Part shown: positions 1 to 7,896 of the stretch, piece after piece | Position numbering within the stretch: position 1 is the first letter of the stretch | Layout of the letters: every line of letters begins with the position of its first letter | NCBI GenBank assembly: GCA_023247875.1 | Contig: JAHFFQ010000049.1 | Span: 1-9,034 of the forward strand | Direction of reading: 5' to 3' | Length of the DNA stretch: 9,034 bases | Source: Candidatus Omnitrophota bacterium | GTDB lineage: Bacteria > Omnitrophota > Gorgyraeia > Gygaellales > Profunditerraquicolaceae | Position numbers and translations under genes: made by a program | The notes under the pieces: generated by a model | The model's database searches: none | Told to the model about the DNA's origin: nothing | What the model saw: the letters and a program-made list of their open reading frames with translations, nothing else

Positions 1-721
1 CGGTAATATGGCTTATGCCGTTTATCTTACCGGGGAAACACTTTAGCAAGGAAAGGATCGGTTTAACATAAATACGCGTGGGCTTAAGCAATTCCGCGCT
101 CATTCTTTTCATTTCCGTTACGCTTAAAACTTTTCTTACCAGGGAATAACCATTGGAATGCAGGCCGCTGGACTCAATGCCGATAATTGCATCTCCTGGC
201 TTTATCTTTGAGCCGTCAATTATATCCCTTCTCTCCACGACCCCCACGCAAAAGCCGGCAATATCATACTCCCCTTCTTTATACATTCCCGGCATCTGGG
301 CAGTTTCTCCGCCGATCAATGAGCACCCTGCCTGGATGCATCCGTCATTTATACCTTTTACCACATCTACTAAAATTTCCTCTTTAACCTTGGTAAAGGC
401 AATATAATCCAAAAAGAATAATGATTCGGCTCCTGTGCAGAGGATATCATTAACATTCATTGCCACAGCATCAATACCCACTGTATCATGTTTATTCGCT
501 AGGGCAGCGATCTTGAGTTTCGTACCTACCCCGTCGCTTGATGAGACCAGCACCGGCTCCTTATACTTATTTTTATCCAGCTTAAAGAAACTGCCGAACC
601 CGCCGATATCCTTTAATACCTCCGGACGAAATGACTTCCTTACTATCGGCTTGAGTTTGGACTTAAACGCGCTTGCCCCGGCAATATCCACCCCGGATTT
701 CTTATAAGTTATTTTTTCCAT
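1..721 (-). CDS. purM: PurM, phosphoribosylformylglycinamidine cyclo-ligase (AIR synthase), 3' end cut by window edge
   Basis: Catalyses ATP-dependent ring closure of FGAM to aminoimidazole ribonucleotide (AIR), in the cytoplasm. The frame from the ATG at 719-721 stays open to base 1, giving 240 residues of a protein that is usually about 340-350, so the C-terminal part lies outside the window. Visible PurM motifs are YKKSGVDI (6-13), [12 protein letters not shown] (61-72), [13 protein letters not shown] (88-100), [11 protein letters not shown] (137-147), [13 protein letters not shown] (184-196) and LLKPTRIYV (211-219). The sequence stops inside the start of the C-terminal ATP-binding domain, just after GISHIT. 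The start has a strong Shine-Dalgarno AAGGAG at 731-736, 9 nt upstream. The first 20 nt overlap the end of purF, so translation is probably coupled. No frameshift or missing motif is seen in the part present. Confidence 0.96.
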   Translation of the reverse strand, partial: MEKITYKKSGVDIAGASAFKSKLKPIVRKSFRPEVLKDIGGFGSFFKLDKNKYKEPVLVSSSDGVGTKLKIAALANKHDTVGIDAVAMNVNDILCTGAESLFFLDYIAFTKVKEEILVDVVKGINDGCIQAGCSLIGGETAQMPGMYKEGEYDIAGFCVGVVERRDIIDGSKIKPGDAIIGIESSGLHSNGYSLVRKVLSVTEMKRMSAELLKPTRIYVKPILSLLKCFPGKINGISHIT

Positions 722-2165
722 TAATTATCTCTCCTTGCCCGCAGCAGCGCATCTCTAACGAGAATTTGCTGTGCCGTTTCTCTGCCCTTACCGGATATTT
801 TCCCGTCCAGCAGGAGGCGCAATAACTATCCTTCGGATGCTTAAGGCAGCTTAACATCCCATCCAGGCTTAAATAACCTAAACTGTCCACCTCAAGATAT
901 TTGCTGATCTTCTCCAAATTCTCGTATTTATTGGCGATCAGCTCGCTGGAAAGGTGGAAATCTATCCCGTAAAAACAGGGGAAGCGGTGCGCCGGACAGG
1001 AGATCCTTAAGTGTACCTCTTTTACCCCGGCCTTGCGCAGGTTGCGCACGCGGATCTTGGAGGTTGTGCCGCGCACAATGGAATCATCAACGATAATAAT
1101 GCGTTTGCCTTTTAAGATATCCTTTAAAATATTGAACTTTACGCGCACACCCATATCGCGGGCGTCCTGCGCCGGCTGGATAAATGTCCTGCCGACATAA
1201 TGGTTGCGGATGATCCCCATCTCAAGCGGAATGCCTGATTCCTGCGAATAACCTAGTGCCGCCGAGAACCCTGAATCCGGAACCGGCACCACAAAATCCG
1301 CCTCAACCGGGTGCTCTTTGGCTAACTTCGCGCCCAATCTCCTGCGCACTGAATGCACGGTCTCCCCGAATACATAGGAATCCGGCCGGGAAAAATAAAC
1401 ATGCTCAAAGGTGCAGAATGCGCTCTTGGCAGCATGTAACTCTTTAGGCTTATAGGACTGAACTGTCCCCTCCTGATTTATAAGTACGATCTCACCCGGC
1501 TCGATCTCGCGCACGAACTTGGCGCCGATCAGGTCAAAAGCGCAGGTCTCCGAGGCCAAACACCAGGAAGCCCCTAATTTTCCCAGGGAAAGCGGACGGA
1601 AACCATGCGGATCCCTTACGCCGATCAAATATTCATGATTCATCATCACCAGTGAATAAGCGCCTTTGATTCTCTTCAAGGCATAAACTAACCTGTCCTG
1701 TAAAACGCTTTTTCTGCTCTTGGCCATTAAATGAATGACCAGCTCTGAATCCGTAGTAGTCTGAAAAATGGAGCCTGACTGTTCAAGTTTCTTACGCAGT
1801 TCAAAAGAATTTACCAGGTTGCCGTTATGGGCAATACAGATAGAACCCCTGGCATAATCAATTAAAAGCGGTTGGGAGTTTTTCAGGACGCTTGAGCCGG
1901 TGGTAGAATAGCGCACATGTCCCACAGCCATTTTTCCTTTTAAACGGCTCAAGACCTGCTCGCTGAATACATCGCTGACCAGGCCCATATCTTTATGGAT
2001 GGTAAGCGTTCCCTGGTTATTGGCCACGATACCGCAGGCCTCTTGTCCCCGGTGCTGCTGGGCAAAAAGCCCCAGGTACGTCAGCCAAACTGCTTGAGCG
2101 GAATTGGTTATCCCGAATAAACCGCAATACTCCTTAGGATGGTCATCACAGATTATCTCGGACAT
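702..2165 (-). CDS. purF: PurF, amidophosphoribosyltransferase (glutamine PRPP amidotransferase)
   Basis: First committed step of purine synthesis: PRPP plus glutamine gives 5-phosphoribosylamine. The 487-residue length is normal for the family. The N-terminal Ntn-hydrolase glutaminase domain should start at Cys14 (EYCGLFGI) after removal of a 13-residue propeptide; HRGQEACGI (38-46) and HNGNLVNS (113-120) belong to it. The C-terminal phosphoribosyltransferase domain carries the PRPP-binding loop [14 protein letters not shown] (356-369). Four cysteines at 251 ([14 protein letters not shown]), 397 (PCFYGID), 449 and 452 ([10 protein letters not shown]) match the [4Fe-4S] ligands of the Bacillus subtilis enzyme, so this is the Fe-S, propeptide-processed type. 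GGAG at 2172-2175 precedes the ATG by 6 nt. The gene overlaps purQ by 20 nt upstream and purM by 20 nt downstream. Allosteric inhibition by purine nucleotides is known for the family; nothing here tests it. Confidence 0.98.
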   Translation of the reverse strand: MSEIICDDHPKEYCGLFGITNSAQAVWLTYLGLFAQQHRGQEACGIVANNQGTLTIHKDMGLVSDVFSEQVLSRLKGKMAVGHVRYSTTGSSVLKNSQPLLIDYARGSICIAHNGNLVNSFELRKKLEQSGSIFQTTTDSELVIHLMAKSRKSVLQDRLVYALKRIKGAYSLVMMNHEYLIGVRDPHGFRPLSLGKLGASWCLASETCAFDLIGAKFVREIEPGEIVLINQEGTVQSYKPKELHAAKSAFCTFEHVYFSRPDSYVFGETVHSVRRRLGAKLAKEHPVEADFVVPVPDSGFSAALGYSQESGIPLEMGIIRNHYVGRTFIQPAQDARDMGVRVKFNILKDILKGKRIIIVDDSIVRGTTSKIRVRNLRKAGVKEVHLRISCPAHRFPCFYGIDFHLSSELIANKYENLEKISKYLEVDSLGYLSLDGMLSCLKHPKDSYCASCWTGKYPVRAEKRHSKFSLEMRCCGQGEIINGKNNL

Positions 2166-2925
2166 ATTTCACTCCATTCTTGAAAATTTGTAAACCATCG
2201 CCTTCTTTTTTTGATTTTAAATCCCAATTGCGCGGATGCTGCGAGCTGAATAAGTGCCTCTCCGGGTGCGGCATCAGTCCCAATATCCTGCCTGTCTTGT
2301 CGCAAATTCCGGCGATATTGCCGCTTGAGCCGTTGGGGTTATCCGGGTATCCGGATAGTTTACCGCGGCTGTCGCAATATTCAAAAACCACCTGGCCGTT
2401 ATCTTTTAACCTCTTTAACACCTTCTTATCCTGCGCCAGGAATTTTCCCTCGCCGTGGGCTACCGGCAGATAAATTATATTTTTCAGCCCCCTGGTCCAG
2501 GCGCACCTGCCGGAGGGCTTCAAATACACCCAGCGATCCTCGAATTTTCCGGAGTCATTGATGATCAAGCTGGTAGTTTGATCAAAATCAGCGTCACCAG
2601 GTAAGAGCCCGCTTTTAACCAGGATCTGAAAACCATTGCAGATGCCGATGATCAGCTTGCCGTCGCGGATAAATTCCCGCAGGGGCTCGGCGAGTTTAAA
2701 CCTTAGCTCATTGGCAAAGACCTTGCCTGAAGCGATATCATCCCCATAACTAAATCCTCCGGCTAGAGCCAATATCTGAAAATCATTAAGCGACCTTGCT
2801 CCACCGGCTAAGCTGTTAATATGCACCAGTTCGGGTGCGGCACCCGCAAGCTTAAACGCAGCACTTGTTTCCTTGTCGCAGTTTGTCCCCGCGCTTCTTA
2901 AAACGCAAACTTTAGGCCTTAGCAT
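2146..2925 (-). CDS. purQ: PurQ, glutaminase subunit of phosphoribosylformylglycinamidine synthase
   Basis: Class I glutamine amidotransferase that hydrolyses glutamine and passes ammonia to PurL for conversion of FGAR to FGAM. From the chosen ATG the protein is 259 residues, with the opening CVLRSAGTNCDKET typical of PurQ. The nucleophile is Cys96 in IGICNGFQIL, and His220 and Glu222 in MPHPERH complete the triad. GGFSYGDD (56-63) and NPNGS (196-200) are further family motifs. The frame can be extended to an ATG at 2952, adding nine residues (MRQQRSRNS) that match nothing in the family. The start at 2925 is preferred because homologues begin at the equivalent of LRPKVCVLR, although its Shine-Dalgarno is weak. 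The first 14 nt overlap the end of the LOG gene, so translation may depend on ribosomes finishing that gene. It works with the PurSL product encoded two genes upstream. Confidence 0.96.
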   Translation of the reverse strand: MLRPKVCVLRSAGTNCDKETSAAFKLAGAAPELVHINSLAGGARSLNDFQILALAGGFSYGDDIASGKVFANELRFKLAEPLREFIRDGKLIIGICNGFQILVKSGLLPGDADFDQTTSLIINDSGKFEDRWVYLKPSGRCAWTRGLKNIIYLPVAHGEGKFLAQDKKVLKRLKDNGQVVFEYCDSRGKLSGYPDNPNGSSGNIAGICDKTGRILGLMPHPERHLFSSQHPRNWDLKSKKEGDGLQIFKNGVKYVRDNL

Positions 2926-3589
2926 AGAATTTCTTGATCGCTGTTGCCGCATCCTGCGGTTTGTCCACTATGATAAATAGGTCCAGATCATTTTTGCTGA
3001 TATTGCCGTGCTTATAAACTGTTTCTTTGAGCCAGCTGACCAGCCCCTTCCAGTATTCGCTGCCAAACAAAATAATCGGGAATCTGGCGATCCGCTCTGT
3101 CTGGATCAAGTTGATCGCCTCAAAGAACTCATCCAGGGTGCCGTAGCCGCCGGGCAGGATGACGAATGCCTTGGCGTATTTGACGAACATCACCTTGCGC
3201 ACGAAGAAATAACGGAAATCAAGAAGCGTATCAATATATTTGTTGGGTTTCTGCTCGCAGGGTATATGGATATTCAGGCCGATGGAATGCCCTCCTGCCC
3301 TTTTAGCGCCCTTGTTCGCCGCCTCCATAAGGCCTGAGCCGCTGCCGGTAATTACCGCGAAGCCGGCTTTGGCAACATGATAGGCCACCTCTTCCCCTAA
3401 CTTATAATGTTTGGAATCCGGACTGGTGCGCGCCGAGCCAAAAATGGAAACCGCCTTGCCCATCCTGGAAAGGACCTCAAAGCCATCCACGAACTCCGAC
3501 ATGATGCGGAATATCCTCCAGGTATCCTCCTGGGTAAAATCATCCCTGGCAAACACATCCCTTTTGGCGCATGATTTCTTTTTTACCAT
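2912..3589 (-). CDS. LOG-family Rossmann-fold protein (TIGR00730 type), probable nucleoside 5'-monophosphate phosphoribohydrolase
   Basis: A 225-residue protein of the family once misnamed lysine decarboxylases. Characterised LOG members remove ribose 5-phosphate from nucleoside monophosphates such as AMP or cytokinin nucleotides. Visible motifs are the first strand and glycine turn VSIFGSARTSP (47-57), the loop TGSGSGLMEAANKGA (81-95), RK at 131-132, and the signature PGGYGTLDE (146-154), whose Thr and Glu are needed for activity in studied homologues. About 45 basic or helical N-terminal residues precede the Rossmann core. There is no signal peptide, so it is cytoplasmic. The ATG overlaps the purL stop by 7 nt (ATGGTAA) and has a GGAGG at 3601-3605. 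Its own end overlaps purQ by 14 nt. The substrate cannot be read from sequence; the setting suggests purine nucleotides. The family call is firm, the reaction is inferred. Confidence 0.93.
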   Translation of the reverse strand: MVKKKSCAKRDVFARDDFTQEDTWRIFRIMSEFVDGFEVLSRMGKAVSIFGSARTSPDSKHYKLGEEVAYHVAKAGFAVITGSGSGLMEAANKGAKRAGGHSIGLNIHIPCEQKPNKYIDTLLDFRYFFVRKVMFVKYAKAFVILPGGYGTLDEFFEAINLIQTERIARFPIILFGSEYWKGLVSWLKETVYKHGNISKNDLDLFIIVDKPQDAATAIKKFYAKA

Positions 3590-6480
3590 TTTAGCGGCTC
3601 CCTCCAGGCTGCTTTTAATTTTCGGCTATCCGCGTCCACGCAAAGCTTTCCATCCAGGCCGTAGATTTTAAAATCATTCCCGCTGCTTAAACATCCTGCC
3701 AGGCCAAAGGAGAGGCCTTTTAAAGTATTCTCAAATTCTTTTTGCTTCTTCTTCTCTACCTCCACCACAAAACGAGAGTTGGATTCCGAAAAGAGCAGAA
3801 AATCATCGCGCCTGTCAGCTGATTGATAAGGGGCCTCCGCCAAAAATATCTCCGCTCCCAGGCCGCCGCTAAAAACCATCTCTGCCAAAGCCACCCCCAG
3901 GCCGCCGTCAGAGCAATCATGCATTGCCTTAACCAAGCCTTTGTCTGTGGCCCTGCTTAAAGCAGCAAATATTTTTTTGGCCTCCCGGTGATAAACTTTG
4001 GGCGCCTGATTTCCCACTGCCCCGTATAGATCATAATAATGCGAGCCGCCTAATTCATCACGCGTATTTCCCACTACATAGAGCAGGTCGCCTGCTTCTT
4101 TGGCGTACATGGAAACGCTTTTATTCACATCCTCCATCACGCTGATCGCCGAGATAAGCAGAGTTCCCGGAATGGCGGTAGATTTCCCGTGCACGCTGAA
4201 CTCATTGTATAAACTGTCCTTGCCGGAGATAAAAGGCACGCCGAATGCTTTGGCAGTATCATAGCAGCCGTAAGCAGCGCGCACCAGGCCGCCTAAGCGG
4301 TCAGGCTTATCCGGGTTACCCCAGCAGAAATTATCCAGTATCGCCATCTCTTTTAATGAACCACCCACGCTAATGACCTGGCGTAAGGCTTCATCAATAC
4401 AAGAAGCAGCCATCCAGTAAGGGTCAATAAAACCAAAACGGAAATTTATGCCGTTAGAAATAATAATCCCTTTATTAGAATCAAATAAAGGCCGGGTTAC
4501 GCTGGCATCGGATGGCCCGTCGTTCTGTAAGCCGGATAAAGGCTTGATCACTGAACCGCCCTGCACTTCATGGTCATATTGCCGGATCACCCACTCCTTG
4601 GAACAGATATCGTAATGCGCAAGCAGCTTCAACAAATCGCCGGTGAGGTTTTTCTTATGCGGGATTTTCGGCTCCCTGTGTTTTGCCTGAATATAAACCG
4701 CTTTTTTGGCGATCTGCGGTATGCCTTCATGCAAAAAGCGCATATCCAGGTCACAAACTAATTGATCTTCATAGTAAAGTTCTAATCGCTTAGTCCCGGT
4801 GAACTCGCCGATCACCGTGGCCTGGACATTTTCATCGCTAAAAACCTTGATCAGTTTATCAATATCTTCCGGAGGGACGGATAAAACCATTCTCTCCTGC
4901 GACTCGGATATCCATATCTCCATATACGAGAGGCCGGAGTATTTTAAGGGGACTTTATCCAGATAAACCTTAGCGCCCAATTCCGCACCCATCTCCCCTA
5001 CTGCGCTGGATAATCCTCCCGCGCCGCAATCGGTAATCGCGCTGTAAAGGTTGGCGTCGCGCGCCTGTAAAATCGTATCCAGCATTTTTTTCTCCTGGAT
5101 GGGATTGCCGATCTGCACCGCGCCGCTGGAAATAGTTTCGGACTCATGGGTCAGCTCACCGGATGAAAATGTCGCCCCGTGGATCCCGTCGCGGCCGGTT
5201 GCCCCGCCCACCACAACAACCAGGTCGCCGGTATTGGTTTTTTTGAAGGATTTATCCTTGGGCATGATCCCCACTGTGCCGCAATACACAAGCGGGTTAC
5301 CCGCGAAATGTTCGTGGAAAAGAATAGCGCCGTTAACCGTAGGAATTCCCATCTTGTTGCCGTAATCACGCACACCGCTGACCACCCCTTTCATCACCCG
5401 CTTGGGATGTAAAGAGCCTGCAGGGACCTTGTTAAAAGCCATATCCGGAGGCGCGAAACAAAACACGTCGCTGTTTAAGATCGGCTTTGCGCCTAATCCC
5501 GTGCCCATGGGATCGCGGATCACCCCGCCTATACCGGTGTTGGCTCCGCCGAAGGGCTCAAGGGCTGAAGGATGATTATGCGTCTCAACCTTAAAACAAA
5601 TATTATTCTTCTCATCAAACTTGATCACCCCGGCGTTATCCTTGAACACTGAAACACACCAGGGTTTATTCAATTCCTTAGTCACCTTCATGATCGTGGA
5701 TTTAAGCAGGCTCTTGATACTTTTGTTGCCGAGCGCGGGGCTTGCCCCGTTTTCTTTGTAAGCGATATTTCCGCGGAAGGTCTTATGATAACAATGCTCA
5801 GACCAGGTCTGGGCAAGGGTTTCCAGTTCGCAATCAGTGGGATCGCGCTTAAGTTTACGGAAATGATCGCGGATGCAATGCATCTCATCTAAATTCAGGA
5901 AGAGCTGGCCTTTTTTACTTATCTCCAGAAGTTTTTTATCCGAGGCAGAGAGCAAACCAACCGTCACAAGGTCAAATGAATAACCTGGCTGATGCCTGGT
6001 ATCTTCTTTAAGGGGCTGTGCCGGGCTGATATGCTGGATCAGTTTGTTATAAAGCAGTTTTTCGGAGATGGTTTTTAATTGGGTGGAAGAAAGTTTCCCG
6101 TGAAGAATATATTTTTTGGCGGTCTTGACTGAATCAACATCGGAGATCCCCAGGTCCCGGATACCCTTTAAAACCGATTCCTCGACAGGGTCCATTACGC
6201 CCGGGTTATAGGCGACCTCTATTACATTCTGATTTACTTTCGGGGATGCGGGCTTCTCTCCGGATAATATCTTATAATCCTGCGCCACCTTATCCGTTAA
6301 AAGCTCCTCGCAGATATTAAGGACCTCACCGAAGGCGATGTTGCCGGTGAGCAGATAAACCTGGATGAACTTAACCTCTTTAACGCTGCTTATCCCAAGG
6401 TCAAAAATATCCTTCCTTACACCCTGGCCGACAGCGTCAAAAATACCGGGCTTATCCACTACTTCTATTTTATACCGCAT
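3583..6480 (-). CDS. purL: PurSL: two tandem PurS domains fused to PurL, FGAM synthase synthetase subunit
   Basis: ATP-dependent conversion of FGAR to FGAM, using ammonia from PurQ. The 965 residues divide into PurS-like domain 1 (about 1-75), PurS-like domain 2 (about 84-155) and a small-type PurL (about 165-965). The two PurS units are recognisably related: PGIFDAVGQGVRKDIFDLGI at 11-30 aligns with PGVMDPVEESVLKGIRDLGI at 93-112, each followed by a Y-x-L-x-G segment. PurL motifs are TWSEHC (225-230), VETHNHPSALEPFGGANTG (298-316), SGKDSLYNE (752-760) and HDCSDGGLGVAL (854-865). No separate purS is seen, which fits the fusion. In stand-alone systems PurS forms dimers that bridge PurL and PurQ; a tandem pair in cis may supply that dimer (inference). 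The ATG lies 38 nt after purB with no clear Shine-Dalgarno. The end overlaps the LOG start. Fused PurSL proteins are known in other bacteria. Confidence 0.97.
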   Translation of the reverse strand: MRYKIEVVDKPGIFDAVGQGVRKDIFDLGISSVKEVKFIQVYLLTGNIAFGEVLNICEELLTDKVAQDYKILSGEKPASPKVNQNVIEVAYNPGVMDPVEESVLKGIRDLGISDVDSVKTAKKYILHGKLSSTQLKTISEKLLYNKLIQHISPAQPLKEDTRHQPGYSFDLVTVGLLSASDKKLLEISKKGQLFLNLDEMHCIRDHFRKLKRDPTDCELETLAQTWSEHCYHKTFRGNIAYKENGASPALGNKSIKSLLKSTIMKVTKELNKPWCVSVFKDNAGVIKFDEKNNICFKVETHNHPSALEPFGGANTGIGGVIRDPMGTGLGAKPILNSDVFCFAPPDMAFNKVPAGSLHPKRVMKGVVSGVRDYGNKMGIPTVNGAILFHEHFAGNPLVYCGTVGIMPKDKSFKKTNTGDLVVVVGGATGRDGIHGATFSSGELTHESETISSGAVQIGNPIQEKKMLDTILQARDANLYSAITDCGAGGLSSAVGEMGAELGAKVYLDKVPLKYSGLSYMEIWISESQERMVLSVPPEDIDKLIKVFSDENVQATVIGEFTGTKRLELYYEDQLVCDLDMRFLHEGIPQIAKKAVYIQAKHREPKIPHKKNLTGDLLKLLAHYDICSKEWVIRQYDHEVQGGSVIKPLSGLQNDGPSDASVTRPLFDSNKGIIISNGINFRFGFIDPYWMAASCIDEALRQVISVGGSLKEMAILDNFCWGNPDKPDRLGGLVRAAYGCYDTAKAFGVPFISGKDSLYNEFSVHGKSTAIPGTLLISAISVMEDVNKSVSMYAKEAGDLLYVVGNTRDELGGSHYYDLYGAVGNQAPKVYHREAKKIFAALSRATDKGLVKAMHDCSDGGLGVALAEMVFSGGLGAEIFLAEAPYQSADRRDDFLLFSESNSRFVVEVEKKKQKEFENTLKGLSFGLAGCLSSGNDFKIYGLDGKLCVDADSRKLKAAWREPLKW

Positions 6481-6518
6481 ATCTATTAAAGAGGTTTTAA
6501 AAGGCAGGATAACCTAAA

Positions 6519-7811
6519 TTACAAGCCAACCTTATTAAAGATCTTATTTACGTTACGCAGGTAAAAATCCAGGTCAAATATTTTATCCAGCTCTCTCTCG
6601 GACAAATATTTCGCCACTCCGGGGACAGCTAAAAGATTATCTTTGAAGCTGCCTTCGCCTTTCCAGGTCTGCATGGCTGCTTTTTGCACCAAGTCATATG
6701 CGTTGGTGCGGCTAAGGCCTTTATTCATCAAGGTGAGTAAAACCCGCTGGGAAAAGATCAAACCGGAGGTCTTCTCCAGGTTATCCAGCATATTGTCCGG
6801 ATAAACCCGCATGCCCTCGGCTACCTCAATGAATTTATTAAGCATGTAATCCAGAAGTATCGTAGAATCCGGAAAAATCACCCGTTCAGCGGAAGAATGA
6901 GATATGTCGCGCTCATGCCAAAGCGTAATATTCTCCATGGCAACCAGGGCATTGCCTCTTAATATCCGGGCCAGCCCGCAGATCCGTTCGCAGATAACCG
7001 GGTTACGCTTATGCGGCATAGCTGATGAACCCTTCTGGCCTTTACCGAACGGCTCCTCAACTTCCAAAACCTCCGTCTTTTGTAAATGCCTGATTTCAGT
7101 GGCAAATTTTTCTAAGCTGGAGCCAATAATCGCCAACCTTGCCAGAAAAACAGCGTAAATATCCCTCTGGATGATTTGCGTAGAGATCTTGGCTGCCTTA
7201 AGCCCCAGCTTGCGGCAGGCATATGCCTCAACTTCGGGATCAATATTGGCATAAGTACCGACTGCTCCGGAGATCTTACCGACCGATATTTCCTCCTTTG
7301 CCAGCTTAAGCCTTATTAAATTACGCTTTGTTTCCTCAAACATAAGGGCTAACTTCAACCCGAATGTGGTCGGCTCAGCGTGCACCCCATGCGTGCGGCC
7401 GATGCAGGCCAGATACTTATATGCCTTTGCCTTTTTAGCCAGGACGCTAAGCAGCTTTTCCAGGTCTTCGATCAATATGTCTGAGGCGGACTTCAACTGC
7501 ACCCCTAATGTGGTATCCAGGATATCGGAAGAGGTAAGCCCCATATGTAGATATTGGGCATCCTTCCCTATATATTGGGCAACGTTAGAAACAAATGCCA
7601 CTACATCATGTTGTGTCTTCTCTTCTATCTTTTTTATCTGGGAGAGGTTGAAACTCGCTTTTTTCTTTATACGGTTGACTGCCTGCTGCGGGACCTTCTT
7701 TTGCTTGGCGAGAGATTCCAAAACGAGTATCTCGATGGCGAGCATGGTGTTGAATTTGAATTCCTCCTGCCAGATAGCGGACATCTTCGGCAGGCTGTAA
7801 CGTGCGATCAT
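6519..7811 (-). CDS. purB: PurB, adenylosuccinate lyase
   Basis: Fumarase/aspartase-superfamily lyase that releases fumarate twice in the pathway: SAICAR to AICAR, and adenylosuccinate to AMP. At 430 residues it is the short, Bacillus/Thermotoga-like form. Active-site residues fall at the B. subtilis numbering: His68 (KTQHD), TSSD at 93-96, His141 in GRTHGVHAEP (138-147), the signature loop GSSAMPHKRNP (261-271) with the catalytic serine, and Glu275. The family works as a homotetramer with active sites built from three subunits. The ATG has a strong AAGGAG at 7818-7823, 6 nt upstream. A good promoter sits at 7845-7872, making this the first gene of the purine operon. It ends 38 nt before purSL with no terminator between. 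Nothing looks damaged or transferred. Confidence 0.97.
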   Translation of the reverse strand: MIARYSLPKMSAIWQEEFKFNTMLAIEILVLESLAKQKKVPQQAVNRIKKKASFNLSQIKKIEEKTQHDVVAFVSNVAQYIGKDAQYLHMGLTSSDILDTTLGVQLKSASDILIEDLEKLLSVLAKKAKAYKYLACIGRTHGVHAEPTTFGLKLALMFEETKRNLIRLKLAKEEISVGKISGAVGTYANIDPEVEAYACRKLGLKAAKISTQIIQRDIYAVFLARLAIIGSSLEKFATEIRHLQKTEVLEVEEPFGKGQKGSSAMPHKRNPVICERICGLARILRGNALVAMENITLWHERDISHSSAERVIFPDSTILLDYMLNKFIEVAEGMRVYPDNMLDNLEKTSGLIFSQRVLLTLMNKGLSRTNAYDLVQKAAMQTWKGEGSFKDNLLAVPGVAKYLSERELDKIFDLDFYLRNVNKIFNKVGL

Positions 7812-7844
7812 CTCTCACTCCTTGTTAATCTTAAAGGGAAATAT

Positions 7845-7872
7845 ATTATAACAGAAATGGCGGGTTTGGCAA
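7845..7872 (-). promoter_or_regulatory. sigma-70-type promoter of the purine operon, with extended -10
   Basis: On the minus strand a TTGCCA -35 (7867-7872) is separated by 16 bp from a perfect TATAAT -10 (7845-7850). The -10 is preceded by TG at the extended -10 position (TGTTATAAT). The expected start point is near 7838, leaving a leader of about 25-30 nt before the purB ATG. That is too short for a purine or PRPP riboswitch, so any regulation would have to act on the DNA through a protein or elsewhere. No clear operator palindrome is seen around it. Confidence 0.78.
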
Positions 7873-7896
7873 ATAAAAAAGGGCTTATCCTATGCC
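7871..7896 (-). terminator. possible weak intrinsic terminator after the antitoxin gene
   Basis: On the minus strand GGC-A-TA, a GGA loop, and TA-A-GCC (7882-7896) can fold into a short stem with one A/A mismatch, followed by CTTTTTTATTT. It overlaps the antitoxin stop codon. Its T-tract runs directly into the -35 of the purB promoter. The stem is short, so termination would be partial at best and some readthrough from the toxin-antitoxin genes into purB is plausible. Confidence 0.35.

Noticed and set aside
435..707. Plus-strand frame opposite purM
   Set aside because: The minus strand encodes clear PurM motifs over the same bases, although that frame is open at the window edge.
2926..2952. 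N-terminal extension of PurQ to an ATG at 2952
   Set aside because: The extra residues match nothing in PurQ, the AGGA lies too close to that ATG, and the overlap with the LOG gene would grow to 41 nt.
7366..7800. Plus-strand frame of 144 codons inside purB
   Set aside because: A mirror of purB coding bias; the minus strand has every adenylosuccinate lyase active-site motif.
7812..7844. Possible purine or PRPP riboswitch in the purB leader
   Set aside because: Only about 25-30 nt separate the likely start point from the ATG, with no room for an aptamer.
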